DNA of 64,000 bases from Aquilaria yunnanensis (GCA_039654915.1 CM077599.1:3536501-3600500); one strand, 5' to 3'. Shown: positions 1 through 11,759, counted from the first letter of the stretch. Notes: a model not told the origin generated them from the sequence alone. Numbers and translations are program-made.

Positions 1-549
1 TCCAAGCTCCAAGCTTCCTTCAATGGAGTTCCAAGGAAGAGAAGAACTAGAATGGTTGAGAGTGTGTTGTGTTTTTTTTTCCAACCCCCTGGCTCTTCTC
101 AGGAGCTCCAATTTATAGGCCAAGAGGAATGAAAGGAATCCCATGTGCTGCTTGCCGTGAGAACCGTCAATTGCTAAGATTAATGGCCCAGATTTAGTCT
201 TGGCGACTTGTCGCCACAATTTCTTCAGTCTGGCGACGCGTCGCCAATTTGGCGACTTTCTGGCGACGCGTCGCCAGAACTAAAAAACCTTGTTTTAACG
301 TTGGCGACGCGTCGCCAATTTGGCGTTCATTCTGGCGACGCGTCGCCAGAACATAATTGAGCAAATCTTGCTCAGCACAACTCCGCTACAATGCAATCCA
401 GCTTTCATCCACTTTTCACACACCAACGAATCTGCGGACAATAATAAAAACGAGAGAAAAACAAAAGATAAAAAGGAGAATTTGTAATAAACAGTAATCA
501 AAGATGCCAAAAAATACACAACTTTGACAATGGAATTATACGCTTAACA
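1..549 (-). repeat. 3' LTR of the Athila-type element (partial, cut by window start)
   Basis: Identical base for base to 11412-11960. It holds the U3 part of the LTR, including a TATA motif at 110-117 (minus) and the palindrome cluster at 201-348. The remaining roughly 870 bp lie left of the window. Confidence 0.97.
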
Positions 550-562
550 AACTCCCCCAAAC
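550..562 (-). other. Polypurine tract next to the 3' LTR
   Basis: On the minus strand the bases before the LTR read AAGTTTGGGGGAGTT, a typical plant Gypsy polypurine tract that primes plus-strand DNA synthesis. The LTR begins directly afterwards with TGTTAAGCG. Confidence 0.85.
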
Positions 563-1163
563 TTAAACCTAAGCTAGTCCCTAGCGTCCTTTCATAGAAA
601 AATTGAATCAAAACAAACAGAGAAACTACAATGGCAGCCACATGTTACACCTGAGCATAAAAGATTCACAAGCTCAACTTCAAAAGAAGGAATGATGATT
701 AAGGAAACAAAAGTGCTGCTCGTTAAGGTAGAACTCTTAGTGGAGTGATTTCCAGAATTTAAATTCAAATCCAGCTAAAAGAGTTACGCCATGTATTTGA
801 CACTTACACTATGTTCCTTTCCATAAACTTGCATAAAAAGATCCAACATTCCCATCCATAAACTTTTATGGAGAGTTGTATGACACACAAAGCTTAACTG
901 GTCTTTCAACAGGGTCTTGACAGGATTAGGCTACTTAAGGAGAAACCGGGTAACGGCTTTCTAAATGGGGCCAGTGAGGTGGAGGGAATTACTCAAGGGC
1001 TTAAAAGAATCGACCAAATTGAACAAGTACCAATCCATCCTTCACTAACCCATAGCCAATATTAACAACTTACTAAATCCTTTTCATGTATTTCGCCGTT
1101 GGGCAAGTGTATAAACAGGAGCTCTGCCTATACCCAAGCTACTAACTTAATACAATCCAAGGT

Positions 1164-1205
<42 letters not shown>

Positions 1206-2126
1206 ACTCATGTCTTCAAGCATCTTTTCGAGCTGTGATCGACTCTTGCCTTAGGAGAAGACCCCAACCTACTTTGATACAGTAAAACAGCGGAGTAGTA
1301 GACTTTATTACAATTTTTTTTTTTTTTTTTTTTTTTTAAATAAAACCTCCATACTTGCCAACATTTCCCACTTTATTCAATTTGATACTGACTTTTCTAA
1401 GCCCGAGATATACCTTTTTCACCTCAGCTATGAACAAGGGGTATAATTCAAATAAGCGCGCAAAGCGAGGGCAAAGTAGTCAAAAGATAATGAATTTAAG
1501 CACAAAAGGCTTCGTTGCAAGAAAGCATGATGAGATTTGGCAATTTAATGGAACAGTTCCTCCTATAAAACCAAACAAACTTCGAGAGCATACAATTATT
1601 ATGGGTTGTTAGGTCCATAATCAACTTCAGGAAAGGAACACATTGTGCAAGTATTAACAATGAACGCGTTATAATACAACTCCCAAGCTCAATGTATCAC
1701 ACCCTTAAGACTTTACCAACAATAAAAACTGACTTTCCAAAATCATCAAAACTTCAAGAGAGTAAAACTGGCAATCACATCCAATCAAGTGCAACAATGG
1801 CTTCCATTGGAATCTTAAAAAAAATTAAACACTCTAAAATGCAATCTGAAAAGAAAAGAAAAACATAAACAAACAAACATGATTCGAGAGGACCGAATTT
1901 CAGAAAGCGCTAATCCATCAGAATGCGTCTCAAGTGTGACCCTTACTCAGGCCATTCTTGATGAATTAATTTTTAATCTCTCGATCGTTAAATTCTAATT
2001 CTAATTCTAAAGAGTAAATCGATAACATCAACCACAAACACAAAACAACATCAAAATACTTAAAATAAATCCGAAACGAAAAAACTAACATCATCAAAAG
2101 TAGCAAATCAAGAAAGATTATCCAAA
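563..2126. other. Non-coding 3' region of the Athila-type element
   Basis: About 1.5 kb between the two polypurine-like tracts without a credible ORF. It contains a pure T run at 1165-1200 and another at about 1314-1337 (poly-A in element orientation). Confidence 0.7.
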
Positions 2127-2146
2127 CTCCCCCCCAAACTTGAAAT
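2127..2146 (-). other. Second polypurine-like tract after the env-position ORF
   Basis: On the minus strand, just past the ORF stop, lies a GAGGACAATG motif followed by a tract with seven consecutive G residues. It closely resembles the terminal polypurine tract at 550-562 and may be an internal priming site or an old duplication of the 3' end. Confidence 0.45.
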
Positions 2147-2212
2147 AAACATTGTCCTCAATGATTAAAATTTATTGAATTTCATACCCGGGGGCGGGAG
2201 TTCCCGCCCCGA

Positions 2213-3628
2213 CTAATCCTCGCCCATGTCATCCTGGCCAGAAGATCCGCCAGCTGGAGGGAAGGAAGAGGGGCCCTCTGATGGATCACGCGGTGTGCTG
2301 AAATGAGGATAGTATGGCGGTGGGTGGTACGAGGGATGTGGCATGTACCAAGGGTATGCTGAAGGGTGGAATTGCGGCGGAATCGGGTTGAATGGTGGAT
2401 ACTCAGGAGGAAGGCCCTGCTGCTGCTGCTGGTGACCCCAGCGTACCTGTCCAGAGAGCGATTCTTGATTACCTGCTAAAAGGGAGAAGCCCTCACGCGT
2501 CTCCCTCGCGAAAGTGGCAAAAGATCCACCAATCGACTCAAACCGGGCCATAGACTCCTGATGCTGCTCCTTCATGAGAATGTGTAGCTTATTCAGTGCT
2601 ACAGCCAAAGATGCGGGAGTCGCGGTAGCAGGATCAATCAGCTGATCAGGAGCTCCACCTAAATCCTCGGGACCCAGAAAATGCTCCTGAAACTGCTCTT
2701 CCTGTTGCTGCTCTTCTTCTTCCTCAGCCTCCTGCTCCAGGTCTTGAGCGACATCTGCTTCTTCCTCATCTGATGCTCCTCCCTGGGCTTCCTCTACCGC
2801 CGCGCTGAGCTTGTCAATAGAAATTGGTCTGGCTGCCAGATATATTTGTGGGGCTTCCTCAATACTAACTCCAGCTCTTATCAGCAAAGAAGTGATCAAG
2901 TGAGGAAAAGGCAGATTCCCTCGCTTTGACTGGGCCGCCCTGACGATATGCTTGTATATTATGGAGCCGACGTCTATCTGAATATCAGCAGCAATGTTGT
3001 ACAGAAATCCCAGGCGATCTGCAGTGACCTCCCTCACATGGGTGGTAGGGGCAAGTCTAGAAGATATGAAGTAGTTCCACGCCTTCATCTCTGGCGGGAG
3101 TTCTGCATTGCTGAAGTAGAGCTTCCTATGTGTCTGATCCCGGCTCAAGGTCCAGTTGACCGGGTGCCCACAGACTATCTCCGCCATTTGCTCCAAAGTG
3201 ATTTCTTTCACTGGCCCTCCAATCAACGGATTAATCTGTAACAGATTATTGATGGAATCTGCACTGTAATTGATAGTCTTGGATCTCACATGAGTGAAAC
3301 GAGTCCGACGGTTGAGGTAGTACTGTCCCATCAGGTTTGCATAAAACTCCATGATCAGAAAGTTTGGGACCCTGGCCTGTGAGTGAGAGACCCAATGCTG
3401 CCAACCTCGCCTTTCCACAACTCTCAGAATTTCCTCATTCTCCCTTTTGGAGAAATCAAACCCTCTTTCTGGAGTGAACTTCCTGTTAGTGAACCCCTCA
3501 TAGTATTTGCTTGCTCGAGCTGACACAAAGCGGCCCTTGTCATAAGGAGGTTCAGGAGCCTCCTCACGCGCCCTTTTTCCTTGCCCTTTCTGCTTCAAAG
3601 AGTGCTCTGGAACTGATTTGCGCGGCAT
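2213..3628 (-). CDS. Env-position ORF of the Athila-type element (471 aa from conserved-looking start)
   Basis: It lies between pol and the 3' LTR, where Athila elements carry an extra ORF often called env-like; I recognise the conserved plant retrotransposon domain (called a putative plant transposon protein in domain databases) over about residues 25-260. From the start at 3628 the protein has a basic N-terminus, that domain, an acidic/glutamine stretch around 290-320, a probable helical segment, and a Pro/Tyr-rich tail. No signal peptide or membrane span is evident from this start. The frame stays open to 3811, which would add a 61-residue hydrophobic N-terminus. I chose 3628 because a splice-acceptor-like TTTTACAG lies 6 bases upstream of it and the upstream part is T-rich, intron-like DNA. 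Function unknown; no stops or frameshifts seen. Confidence 0.75.
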   Translation of the reverse strand: MPRKSVPEHSLKQKGQGKRAREEAPEPPYDKGRFVSARASKYYEGFTNRKFTPERGFDFSKRENEEILRVVERRGWQHWVSHSQARVPNFLIMEFYANLMGQYYLNRRTRFTHVRSKTINYSADSINNLLQINPLIGGPVKEITLEQMAEIVCGHPVNWTLSRDQTHRKLYFSNAELPPEMKAWNYFISSRLAPTTHVREVTADRLGFLYNIAADIQIDVGSIIYKHIVRAAQSKRGNLPFPHLITSLLIRAGVSIEEAPQIYLAARPISIDKLSAAVEEAQGGASDEEEADVAQDLEQEAEEEEEQQQEEQFQEHFLGPEDLGGAPDQLIDPATATPASLAVALNKLHILMKEQHQESMARFESIGGSFATFARETREGFSLLAGNQESLSGQVRWGHQQQQQGLPPEYPPFNPIPPQFHPSAYPWYMPHPSYHPPPYYPHFSTPRDPSEGPSSFPPAGGSSGQDDMGED

Positions 3629-3633
3629 TTTTC

Positions 3634-4389
3634 CTGTAAAATTACACAATTCCAGATTAACTTGATTCTCAAGAAAACTAATTGGCACTAAAATTCTAAA
3701 TGCTAAACAAGAGTAGAGTGTAATTAAGTAACAAATACTTGCCCAACCATAAATCTGAATGAAAATCCAAGTTAGAACATTAGGAAAAGATGTCATGAAC
3801 ATGCTATCCAAAGAATTTGCATTTTAGTCCATACCAACTTCGTGCTCTCGGTACATGAGGAAAAACTGTTTCCGGGTGCAAACTCACGAATCAAACTTGT
3901 ACTATGCAACACCTATATGCAGTTTACAACAAGAATTGAAGCAAACTAACAACACATGAAGCTACATTGTGGTGCAAAGTACCTATAGAGGAATTTCAAC
4001 TTTAAATTTCTGGAAACATATAAACTCAAAATTGAAGCATTCTAGAGCAAATTGGCAACGATTCATTGTTGACCCATTCATTATTCGAAGAAAAGATAAG
4101 TTCCGAATCAACAAAACATCATGAACACGCATGAACAAGAATCTACCATGAAAATTCGTGGCTAAACTTGGAGGAAAAATCCAAACTATGAATTCCAGAC
4201 CAAACTGACATTCCATTGCAAAAATCAATCCCCAGACATCCATATAATCAATAATGATCCTAAACAAGGCAAAAATCCATGAAGACTAATGACAATATTC
4301 AATTTTCGGATTCTCCAAGCATAAACAAATCATGGGCAAAAACATATCACAAGGAGGAAATAGAGAGGGATAGGATGAAGAAAACTTAC
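3634..4389 (-). other. Putative intron ahead of the env-position ORF
   Basis: On the minus strand a strong donor GTAAGT (4389-4384) is followed 756 bases later by the acceptor TTTTACAG ending at 3634, just before the ATG at 3628. The interval is AT-rich and non-coding. Spliced env-like messages are known from some plant env-class elements; here it is inferred from splice signals alone. Confidence 0.4.
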
Positions 4390-4979
4390 TTGTTTCGGAT
4401 TTTGCTATGAAAAATCAACTAGGAATTCGAGCCGTTATGTGCACGGAAGAGTTAGGGTTTAGTATTTGAGAGAGTACTTGAGTAGAAGATGAAGTTGGAA
4501 GTGAAACGGAGTGAAAAATTTGAGTTTAAAACTGATTCTCTGGTGTTGGCAACGCGTCGCCAATTCAGAACGAGAATTGGCGCCGCGGCGCCAAAGAACA
4601 AACTCTCTGTGAACTTTTGGGCAATTGGCGACGCGTCGCCACAATTTCTTCAGTCTGGCGACGCGTCGCCAGACTTGCGTTTTGACCCAAATTCTTCATA
4701 AATTTGCAATTTAATCCCTAGTTTAAAATTTGCTCACTTACCTCTTCTAAACTCAAGACTTTATACCTTCTATCTTGAACAAACCTAGTCTCCCTTGACT
4801 TCTTTTCTTCCAATGGCTCTTCCAAACCTACAATAACACAATAAAACAACAAAATGCCTTAAAATGGTCTAGAAAACACCACCTAATTAAGGAAATAAAA
4901 ATACATCATAATGAAAATCGGGTTGCCTCCCGACAAGCGCTTGGTTTTACGCCTTCAGCCAGGCGCCTGTAACAAGCTG
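3812..4979. other. Spacer between gag-pol and the env-position ORF
   Basis: Apart from the palindrome block and the putative leader and intron described separately, this AT-rich stretch shows no coding potential that I can support; short ORFs here lack any recognisable motif. Confidence 0.6.
4547..4671. promoter_or_regulatory. Internal copy of the U3 palindrome cluster
   Basis: Perfect TGGCGACGCGTCGCCA copies start at 4626 and 4656, a one-mismatch copy at 4547, and a variant palindrome TGGCGCCGCGGCGCCA at 4578. The 14 bases between the copies at 4626 and 4656 equal those between the first two LTR copies (217-230). In element orientation the block follows the gag-pol stop and precedes the env-position ORF and its putative leader intron, so it could act as an internal promoter or enhancer. 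Confidence 0.6.
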
Positions 4980-7900
4980 TCAAGCGGAAATGTCGGCCAA
5001 AATGACTTGGCCAATGTGTCTGAGTTCATCTCCATAGTAAGCCTTCACTCTTTGTCCATTGACTTTAAAAATATTTCCGTCTTGAGCTTTTAGCTCCACT
5101 GCTCCATATGGTTGAACTTTCACCACCTCAAATGGACCCGACCACTTAGATTTCAACTTTCCAGGGAAAAGTCTCAATCTTGAATTGAAAAGTAGCACCT
5201 TTTGTCCCGGTTGGAAATCCTTCTTTACAAGCATCTTGTCATGCCACTGCTTCGTCCGCTCTTTGTAAATTCTTGCGTTCTCATAAGCTTCAAGGCGGAT
5301 TTCATCCAGTTCATCCAGTTGAAAGGCTCTCTTTTCTTGAGAGCTCTTCAAATCAAAGTTCATTTTCTTTACCGCCCAATAGGATTTATGCTCCAGCTCT
5401 ACTGGTAGATGGCAGGCTTTTCCAAACACAAGACGGTATGGAGACATTCCGATTGGTGTCTTAAAAGCTGTCCTGTATGCCCAAAGTGCATCACTCAACT
5501 TTTGTGACCAATCCTTACGATTAATGCTTACCGTCTTCTCCAAGATCTTCTTGATTTCCCTATTTGAAATTTCGGCTTGACCATTCGTTTGAGGGTGATA
5601 AGGAAGTGACACTTTATGTCGTACCCCGTACTTTGCTAGAGCTTGTGCCAGTGTTTTGTTGATGAAGTGAGATCCCTCATCTGAGATAATAGCTCTAGGT
5701 GTCCCAAACCTTGCAAAAATATTCCTTTGCAGGAACTTGACAACCACATTAGCATCACAAGAAGGGGTGGCAATGGCTTCCACCCACTTAGAGACATAAT
5801 CAACTGCAAGTAAGATATAATGATTGCCAAAAGAAGGGGGGAAAGGGCCCATAAAATCCATGCCCCATAAATCAAACACTTCTACCTCTAGAATATTTTG
5901 CAAAGGCATTTCATCTTTCCTAGAGATATTACCTAATCTTTGGCACCTATCACATGTTTTGACAAAGGTATATGCATCCTTAAATAAAGAAGGCCAAAAA
6001 TAACCAGTTTGCAATACCTTATTTGCCGTCTTGGAAGGCCCAAAGTGTCCACCGCATGGTGAAGAGTGACAATGGTAAAGGATATCCTTCACTTCATCAT
6101 TTGCTATGCACCTTCTGATGATTTGATCAGCACACCGGCGGAAAAGGAATGGTTCATCCCAAAGATAGTGCTTGACACTGGCTTGAAACCTCTTCTTTTC
6201 TTGATACGACAAGTTTGGTGGCAAAACTCCACAAGCCAGATAATTCACAAAGTCCGCATACCATGGGATCTTACTCTCCACCTGGAAAAGACTTTCATCA
6301 GGAAAATATTCCTGGATCGGTCTCTCCAAGGGTTGTTCTTGACTTTCCAATCTAGACAAATGATCAGCCACAAGGTTCTCGCTTCCTTTCTTGTCCTTAA
6401 TCTCCAAATCAAATTCTTGAAGCAAAAGAATCCACCTTATTAGTCTGGGTTTAGCATCTTTTTTGGTAAACAAATACCTGATTGCTGCATGATCGGTGTG
6501 AACCACAACTTTAGATCCCACAATGTAAGATCTAAATTTATCAACAGCATAGACCACCGCTAAAAGCTCCTTCTCTGTCGTGGTGTAATTTTGTTGCGCT
6601 CCATCTAAGGTCTTGCTAGCATAATAAATTACTCGAAAAATTCTTTCATTCCGTTGTCCCAATACTGCTCCCACAGCAAAATCACTAGCATCACACATGA
6701 TCTCAAATGGTTCCTCCCAGTTGGGAGCTACCACCACAGGTGCACTTACCAATTTCTCCTTCAAGATCTTGAATGCTTCCAAACATTTATCATCAAAATG
6801 AAAAGTTGCATCCTTCTCAAGCAAATTGCACAAAGGCTTAGCAATCTTAGAGAAATCCTTTATGTACCTCCGGTAGAAACCGGCATGTCCCAAAAAGCTC
6901 CTTACCCCCTTCACATTGGATGGAGGTGGCAATTTTTGAATAGCCACAATTTTAGCTTTATCCACCTCCATGCCTTGAGAAGAAATTCTATGCCCAAGCA
7001 CTATTCCAGAACTGACCATGAAGTGACATTTTTCCCAATTCAGAGCTAGATTAGTCTTTTGGCATCTCTTCAAGACAAGGGATAAGTTATTCAAACATGC
7101 ATCAAAAGAATCACCAAAGACAGAAAAATCATCCATAAATACCTCCATGCACTTTTCCACCATGTCAGAAAATGTGGCCATCATACATCGTTGGAAGGTC
7201 GCCGGTGCATTGCAAAGTCCAAATGGCATTCTCCGAAATGCATATGTACCCCAAGGACTAGTGAAGGTAGTCTTCTCTTGATCTTCCGGTGATATCACAA
7301 TTTGGTTGTAGCCTGAATAACCATCCAAGAAGCAATAGAACTTATGTTCCGCCAACCTATCAAGAATTTGATCAATGAAAGGAAGAGGGAAATGATCTTT
7401 CCGGGTCGCCTTGTTGAGCTTCCGATAATCAAAACATACTCTCCACTTGGTAACCAGTCGAGTTGCGAGCCATTCATTATTGTTGTTGCCCATAACAGTT
7501 GTACCTCCCTTTTTGGGCACCACTTGAACTGGGCTCACCCAATGGGAATCTGAGATTGGATAAATAATACCGGCATTTAGCAACTTCACAATTTCTTCCT
7601 TAACCACTTCCTTCGTCTTTGGATTCAACCTTCTTTGAGCTTCGATGGAAGGCTTGAAATCATCTTCCATAAGAATTTTGTGCATGCAAATTTCTGGGCT
7701 AATTCCTTTGATGTCAGAGATAGACCAAGCTATTGCCCCTCTATGCTCCCTCAAAACTCGAATCAATTTTTCTTCCTCCAAGGTAGTCAATGTAGAAGAG
7801 ATAATTACCGGAAGGGTCCCTTCGTTGCCAAGATAGACATACTTGAGGTCTTTCGGTAATGGCTTTAACTCCAACTCTGGCTCCTTCTCAAGATCACAAA

Positions 7901-10406
7901 ATAAAAGTTGTTCTACCATCTTTCTTGGAGCTAGCAACTTCACACAAGAATCAAGAGTACCCAGAGTGCTCATTACTTCATAATCTTCCTCACCACATGA
8001 ACTTCCAATAATAAGTGCTCTTTCAATGGGGTCCTCAATAAGCAATGACTCTTTCTTTTCTTCCATACAAGAATCAATCACATCAACCATAAAGCATTTG
8101 GGCACCTCATTATCAATAGATTTCATAGCTTGAGCAAGATTGAAAGTAATTTCCTGATCATTGGCTCTCAAAGTAAGATTACCTTTTTCCACATCTATCA
8201 CTGCTTTCCCGGTAGCAAGGAATGGTCTCCCAAGTATGATTGGCATATTTTGGTCTTCTTCCATGTCCAGTACTACAAAATCAGCAGGGAATATGAACTG
8301 ACCCACTTTGACTAACACATCCTCCAACACTCCTCGCGGAAAGGTGAATGATCTATCTGCCAATTGAAGACAAATCGAAGAAGGCTTCACCTCTCCAAGA
8401 CCAAGGCTTTTGCAAACAGATAGTGGCATCAAATTAATACTAGCTCCAAGATCACATAACGCCTTATCACAATGGAAAGACCCAATGTCTAAAGGGATAG
8501 TAAAACTCCCTGGATCTTTGAGTTTTTGAGGCATCTTTCTTTGAATGACAGCACTTGCTTCTTCTCTCATCAAAATGAGCTCGTTATCCAAGAACTTCCT
8601 CTTTTTGGTAATCAACTCCTTGAGAAATTTGGCATAGGAAGGCATTTGATTGAGTGCTTCCAAAAAAGGAATGTTGATCTCCAATTTCTTGAAAATTTCA
8701 AGAAATCTCATAAATTGAGTGTCCTCCTTCTTAGGCTTGAACCTTTGGGGGTATGGGAGAGTAGGAATGTGCTTTGGAGCTTCCCCCTGCATGGGCATAT
8801 TTTTTGCCTCTTCCTTTGATTGAACTTCCTCAACACTTGGTGATGATGCTTGAGTATCATCAACACTTTCTGGTAGAGTGGGTCCTTGGAGAGTATATTC
8901 TTCTTGAGTGGGTGGTTCCTTGGGTTGTGTCACCACCTTTTTCCCACTTCTGAGAGTAACAGCTTGGCAAGACTCCTTTGGATTAATATCTGTATCGCTG
9001 GGTATGAATTTACCTTTTTGGAGTTGTCTCATAGATGTGGCTAGTTGACCCATTTGTGTTTCCAGATTTTTAATTGATGCTTGAGTGTTGGCTTGCATAG
9101 TCTTCATCTCATCTTCCAATGCACCAATCTTCTTATTTTGTCCACTAGCCATCCCCCTTACTTCATGCATGAATTCTCCCATCATTCCCTTCATGAAATC
9201 TTTTAGAGAAGCTTCTGATTCTTTAGAAGACTCACCTGGTGGTTGCAGAGCACCTTTTGGATTTGAGTAACTGAAACCTTCATGTTGGCGATTCCTTGGA
9301 AAGAAATTTCCTGCTCCTTGCTTAGGTGGGTACAGATTCCGATATCCCAGAAAATTCACATCTTCTAATTCATCCACATCCTCACTAGCCATAGCTTGTT
9401 GCACTTTCATCCTATCTTGATTTTTTGATAGTTTGGATACCATGCTAGTGAGTGCAGAAAGTTGTGCTTGGACAGATGTGTCTTTATCCACTTCATATAA
9501 TCCATTTCCTTTCCTTGGGATCCTTTTTCCGCTCAGCTCAAGACTTTTGGCCATATTGTTTAATAACTCAAAGCATTCCTCCACATCTTTCAACAATAAG
9601 AAACCACCGGCGGCGGCATCAACTTGCAATCGAGTATTTAAACTCAATCCATTGTAAAAGAGATGAAGTTGGTGAGCTTGATCAATATCATGAGTTGGAA
9701 CACTTTTCACCATTTTCTTGAAACGTACCCATGCTTCTGCAAGTGATTCCCACTCATTTTGCCTAAACGCCAAGAGTTGATTTTTAAGCTCAAAGGCTTT
9801 TTGAGAGGGGAAAAATCTCCGAATAAATGCATCATATAAATCTTGCCAAGTATGAACCGATGTAGGCTCCAAATTTTCAAACCATTCCGATGCTTCATCC
9901 ACAAGAGAAAATGGGAAAAGTCTCATTCTTTTTGCATCTTCACTCACACCTTCCAAATCAAAGGTATCGCATAGACGAACAAATCTTTTGATATGGTTGT
10001 TGGGATCTTCATCAAGAGCTCCTCCGAATGGGTGTGCTTCAACTAATTGAAGAACATGGCTAGGAATCATGAAAGCTCTTCCTCGAAGCGGTGCCGGTCT
10101 GATCATATTATCTTGGTCCTCCACCCGTTGAGGGCGAAAGTAATCAAGCACCGGTCTTCCTCTTCTTCTTCTATAGCCATTTCTGTTGTCCATCACCTCT
10201 TCAACTCCATTGGGATCCACAACATTGACATCCCCTTCTTCTTCATGGTGCCTCATGTTGCCTTCTTGATTGCCTTCCATATTAATGGAATTAGAAGTAC
10301 TAGAATAACCTTCCTCAAGTCCTCTGTTTCTTGAACGAAGTTCCCTCAAGCTTCTTTCAATTTCCGGATCAAATGGCACTAAGTGAGAACAAGAACTTCG
10401 GGTCAT
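4980..10406 (-). CDS. Gag-Pol polyprotein of the Athila-type element (1808 aa)
   Basis: One uninterrupted ORF that starts 107 bases after the PBS. Domains in order: Gag (core about 130-290); aspartic protease with a DLGAS active site at 652-656; reverse transcriptase about 930-1150 with FMDD at 1090-1093; RNase H with acidic residues D1239, E1278, D1305 and D1348; integrase with an HHCC zinc finger (H1445 or H1447, H1454, C1485, C1488) and a DD35E triad D1517, D1576, E1612. All catalytic residues are present and no stop or frameshift is seen, so it looks competent. I see no chromodomain, in line with Athila. The Gag part lacks a CCHC zinc knuckle: no cysteine occurs between residues 290 and 479. 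Reverse transcription, processing and integration would take place in cytoplasmic particles and the nucleus. Confidence 0.95.
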   Translation of the reverse strand: MTRSSCSHLVPFDPEIERSLRELRSRNRGLEEGYSSTSNSINMEGNQEGNMRHHEEEGDVNVVDPNGVEEVMDNRNGYRRRRGRPVLDYFRPQRVEDQDNMIRPAPLRGRAFMIPSHVLQLVEAHPFGGALDEDPNNHIKRFVRLCDTFDLEGVSEDAKRMRLFPFSLVDEASEWFENLEPTSVHTWQDLYDAFIRRFFPSQKAFELKNQLLAFRQNEWESLAEAWVRFKKMVKSVPTHDIDQAHQLHLFYNGLSLNTRLQVDAAAGGFLLLKDVEECFELLNNMAKSLELSGKRIPRKGNGLYEVDKDTSVQAQLSALTSMVSKLSKNQDRMKVQQAMASEDVDELEDVNFLGYRNLYPPKQGAGNFFPRNRQHEGFSYSNPKGALQPPGESSKESEASLKDFMKGMMGEFMHEVRGMASGQNKKIGALEDEMKTMQANTQASIKNLETQMGQLATSMRQLQKGKFIPSDTDINPKESCQAVTLRSGKKVVTQPKEPPTQEEYTLQGPTLPESVDDTQASSPSVEEVQSKEEAKNMPMQGEAPKHIPTLPYPQRFKPKKEDTQFMRFLEIFKKLEINIPFLEALNQMPSYAKFLKELITKKRKFLDNELILMREEASAVIQRKMPQKLKDPGSFTIPLDIGSFHCDKALCDLGASINLMPLSVCKSLGLGEVKPSSICLQLADRSFTFPRGVLEDVLVKVGQFIFPADFVVLDMEEDQNMPIILGRPFLATGKAVIDVEKGNLTLRANDQEITFNLAQAMKSIDNEVPKCFMVDVIDSCMEEKKESLLIEDPIERALIIGSSCGEEDYEVMSTLGTLDSCVKLLAPRKMVEQLLFCDLEKEPELELKPLPKDLKYVYLGNEGTLPVIISSTLTTLEEEKLIRVLREHRGAIAWSISDIKGISPEICMHKILMEDDFKPSIEAQRRLNPKTKEVVKEEIVKLLNAGIIYPISDSHWVSPVQVVPKKGGTTVMGNNNNEWLATRLVTKWRVCFDYRKLNKATRKDHFPLPFIDQILDRLAEHKFYCFLDGYSGYNQIVISPEDQEKTTFTSPWGTYAFRRMPFGLCNAPATFQRCMMATFSDMVEKCMEVFMDDFSVFGDSFDACLNNLSLVLKRCQKTNLALNWEKCHFMVSSGIVLGHRISSQGMEVDKAKIVAIQKLPPPSNVKGVRSFLGHAGFYRRYIKDFSKIAKPLCNLLEKDATFHFDDKCLEAFKILKEKLVSAPVVVAPNWEEPFEIMCDASDFAVGAVLGQRNERIFRVIYYASKTLDGAQQNYTTTEKELLAVVYAVDKFRSYIVGSKVVVHTDHAAIRYLFTKKDAKPRLIRWILLLQEFDLEIKDKKGSENLVADHLSRLESQEQPLERPIQEYFPDESLFQVESKIPWYADFVNYLACGVLPPNLSYQEKKRFQASVKHYLWDEPFLFRRCADQIIRRCIANDEVKDILYHCHSSPCGGHFGPSKTANKVLQTGYFWPSLFKDAYTFVKTCDRCQRLGNISRKDEMPLQNILEVEVFDLWGMDFMGPFPPSFGNHYILLAVDYVSKWVEAIATPSCDANVVVKFLQRNIFARFGTPRAIISDEGSHFINKTLAQALAKYGVRHKVSLPYHPQTNGQAEISNREIKKILEKTVSINRKDWSQKLSDALWAYRTAFKTPIGMSPYRLVFGKACHLPVELEHKSYWAVKKMNFDLKSSQEKRAFQLDELDEIRLEAYENARIYKERTKQWHDKMLVKKDFQPGQKVLLFNSRLRLFPGKLKSKWSGPFEVVKVQPYGAVELKAQDGNIFKVNGQRVKAYYGDELRHIGQVILADISA

Positions 10407-10512
10407 GCACTAGGTGTACCTTCAATTGAAAAAGAAAATTGCATCAACTGTAATGACAAAAATTAAGCAAATAAAAGTAACCAACTTTCATAAAGATAAA
10501 AATCAATAAAAA

Positions 10513-10530
10513 TCCCCGGCAACGGCGCCA
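10513..10530 (-). other. Primer binding site, tRNA-Asp type
   Basis: On the minus strand this reads TGGCGCCGTTGCCGGGGA, the PBS commonly reported for Athila elements and attributed to the 3' end of tRNA-Asp. It begins 7 bases after the LTR end and lies 107 bases before the gag start codon. Confidence 0.9.
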
Positions 10531-11521
10531 AAAACTCTGATGTGCAATTGGGAGAGTAGCTCAATAGTTTTACATTTATAACCCCAAATCACCCGCAAGT
10601 GTACGGTTTTGACGAGTAGTACAAGGCAAATAGGGGTATCGTCCCAAGAGACTTTTGTGATTTTTATCTAAGAAAGAGAGTTAAATACTTAAACTACCGA
10701 ACGACGAGTACAACGGATTCAAGTAACAAGAGGATGATATCACAAGTGAAGCTAATAAAAAGACTAACTAGAAGGTAAAGCAATTACTAAAACGGAAACT
10801 TGTTGAGAAGGCTAAGAGAAAGAAACTATCTTCCTAGGATTCCATTACTCTAACCTTGCTACCCATGATGAACGCCTCTTTTAAGTGGACTTATAATGTG
10901 TGGTGAAGAAATTCATAACTCAAAAACGTCTTTCTCAAGATTAGTTCTTGCTTACCTAAGAATTAAACCTGACTTCCTCAAGCCCAAGTGTTAACTCTAG
11001 GTAGATTACGCCCGGATCTCTGTTTGATACCTAATGAACTCAAAGATTACCTCTAATCCCAGATGTCCACTATACTTCTTTCTTTCTTCCACTCAACTAT
11101 AAACCTCTCTCAAGGTCTAGATGAATTAAAATGATGTGAGAAGGCCTTACCCACATAACAAATAACACAAGAAATAAGTAACACAAGTAGTCCACAATCA
11201 TCAATATAAACTCAAATCCATGAAGTAACAAGGTAGAATAATGTCATCCTAGAAAGATATTAAAGAACTACTCACGATCCATCAAGTAAATCCACAAACT
11301 AAACATGAACAAAGTATCCTATGAAATACAACTGAAGAGAAAGAGAAGAAGAAGAGAAGAAAATCAGTGAAGCCCTTAGAATACTAAGTTTCCGTGGTGG
11401 AAACCTCCTTCTCCAAGCTCCAAGCTTCCTTCAATGGAGTTCCAAGGAAGAGAAGAACTAGAATGGTTGAGAGTGTGTTGTGTTTTTTTTTCCAACCCCC
11501 TGGCTCTTCTCAGGAGCTCCA

Positions 11522-11528
11522 ATTTATA
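11522..11528 (-). promoter_or_regulatory. TATA box of the retrotransposon LTR promoter
   Basis: TATAAAT on the minus strand, about 430 bp from the LTR 5' end and 84 bp downstream of the nearest palindrome. Transcription would be expected to start roughly 30 bases further on. The same motif is at 110-117 in the other LTR. Confidence 0.6.
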
Positions 11529-11611
11529 GGCCAAGAGGAATGAAAGGAATCCCATGTGCTGCTTGCCGTGAGAACCGTCAATTGCTAAGATTAATGGCCC
11601 AGATTTAGTCT

Positions 11612-11759
11612 TGGCGACTTGTCGCCACAATTTCTTCAGTCTGGCGACGCGTCGCCAATTTGGCGACTTTCTGGCGACGCGTCGCCAGAACTAAAAAACC
11701 TTGTTTTAACGTTGGCGACGCGTCGCCAATTTGGCGTTCATTCTGGCGACGCGTCGCCA
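11612..11759. promoter_or_regulatory. Cluster of five 16-bp CpG palindromes in U3
   Basis: Four perfect copies of TGGCGACGCGTCGCCA (starts 11642, 11672, 11713, 11744) and one variant with a TT core (11612) sit 30, 30, 41 and 31 bp apart. Two of them extend to 22-bp perfect palindromes with TTC/GAA flanks. The cluster lies upstream of the TATA box, where retrotransposon enhancers are normally found. The left LTR repeats it at 201, 231, 261, 302 and 333. No binding protein is known to me. Confidence 0.75.

Noticed and set aside
295..519. 74-codon ORF in the LTR, identical at 11706-11930
   Set aside because: It is present twice only because the LTRs are identical. It has no known motif and overlaps U3, so it is a chance ORF.
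5636..9904. Many plus- and minus-strand ORFs of 60-130 codons across gag-pol
   Set aside because: They are other-frame shadows of the gag-pol reading frame.
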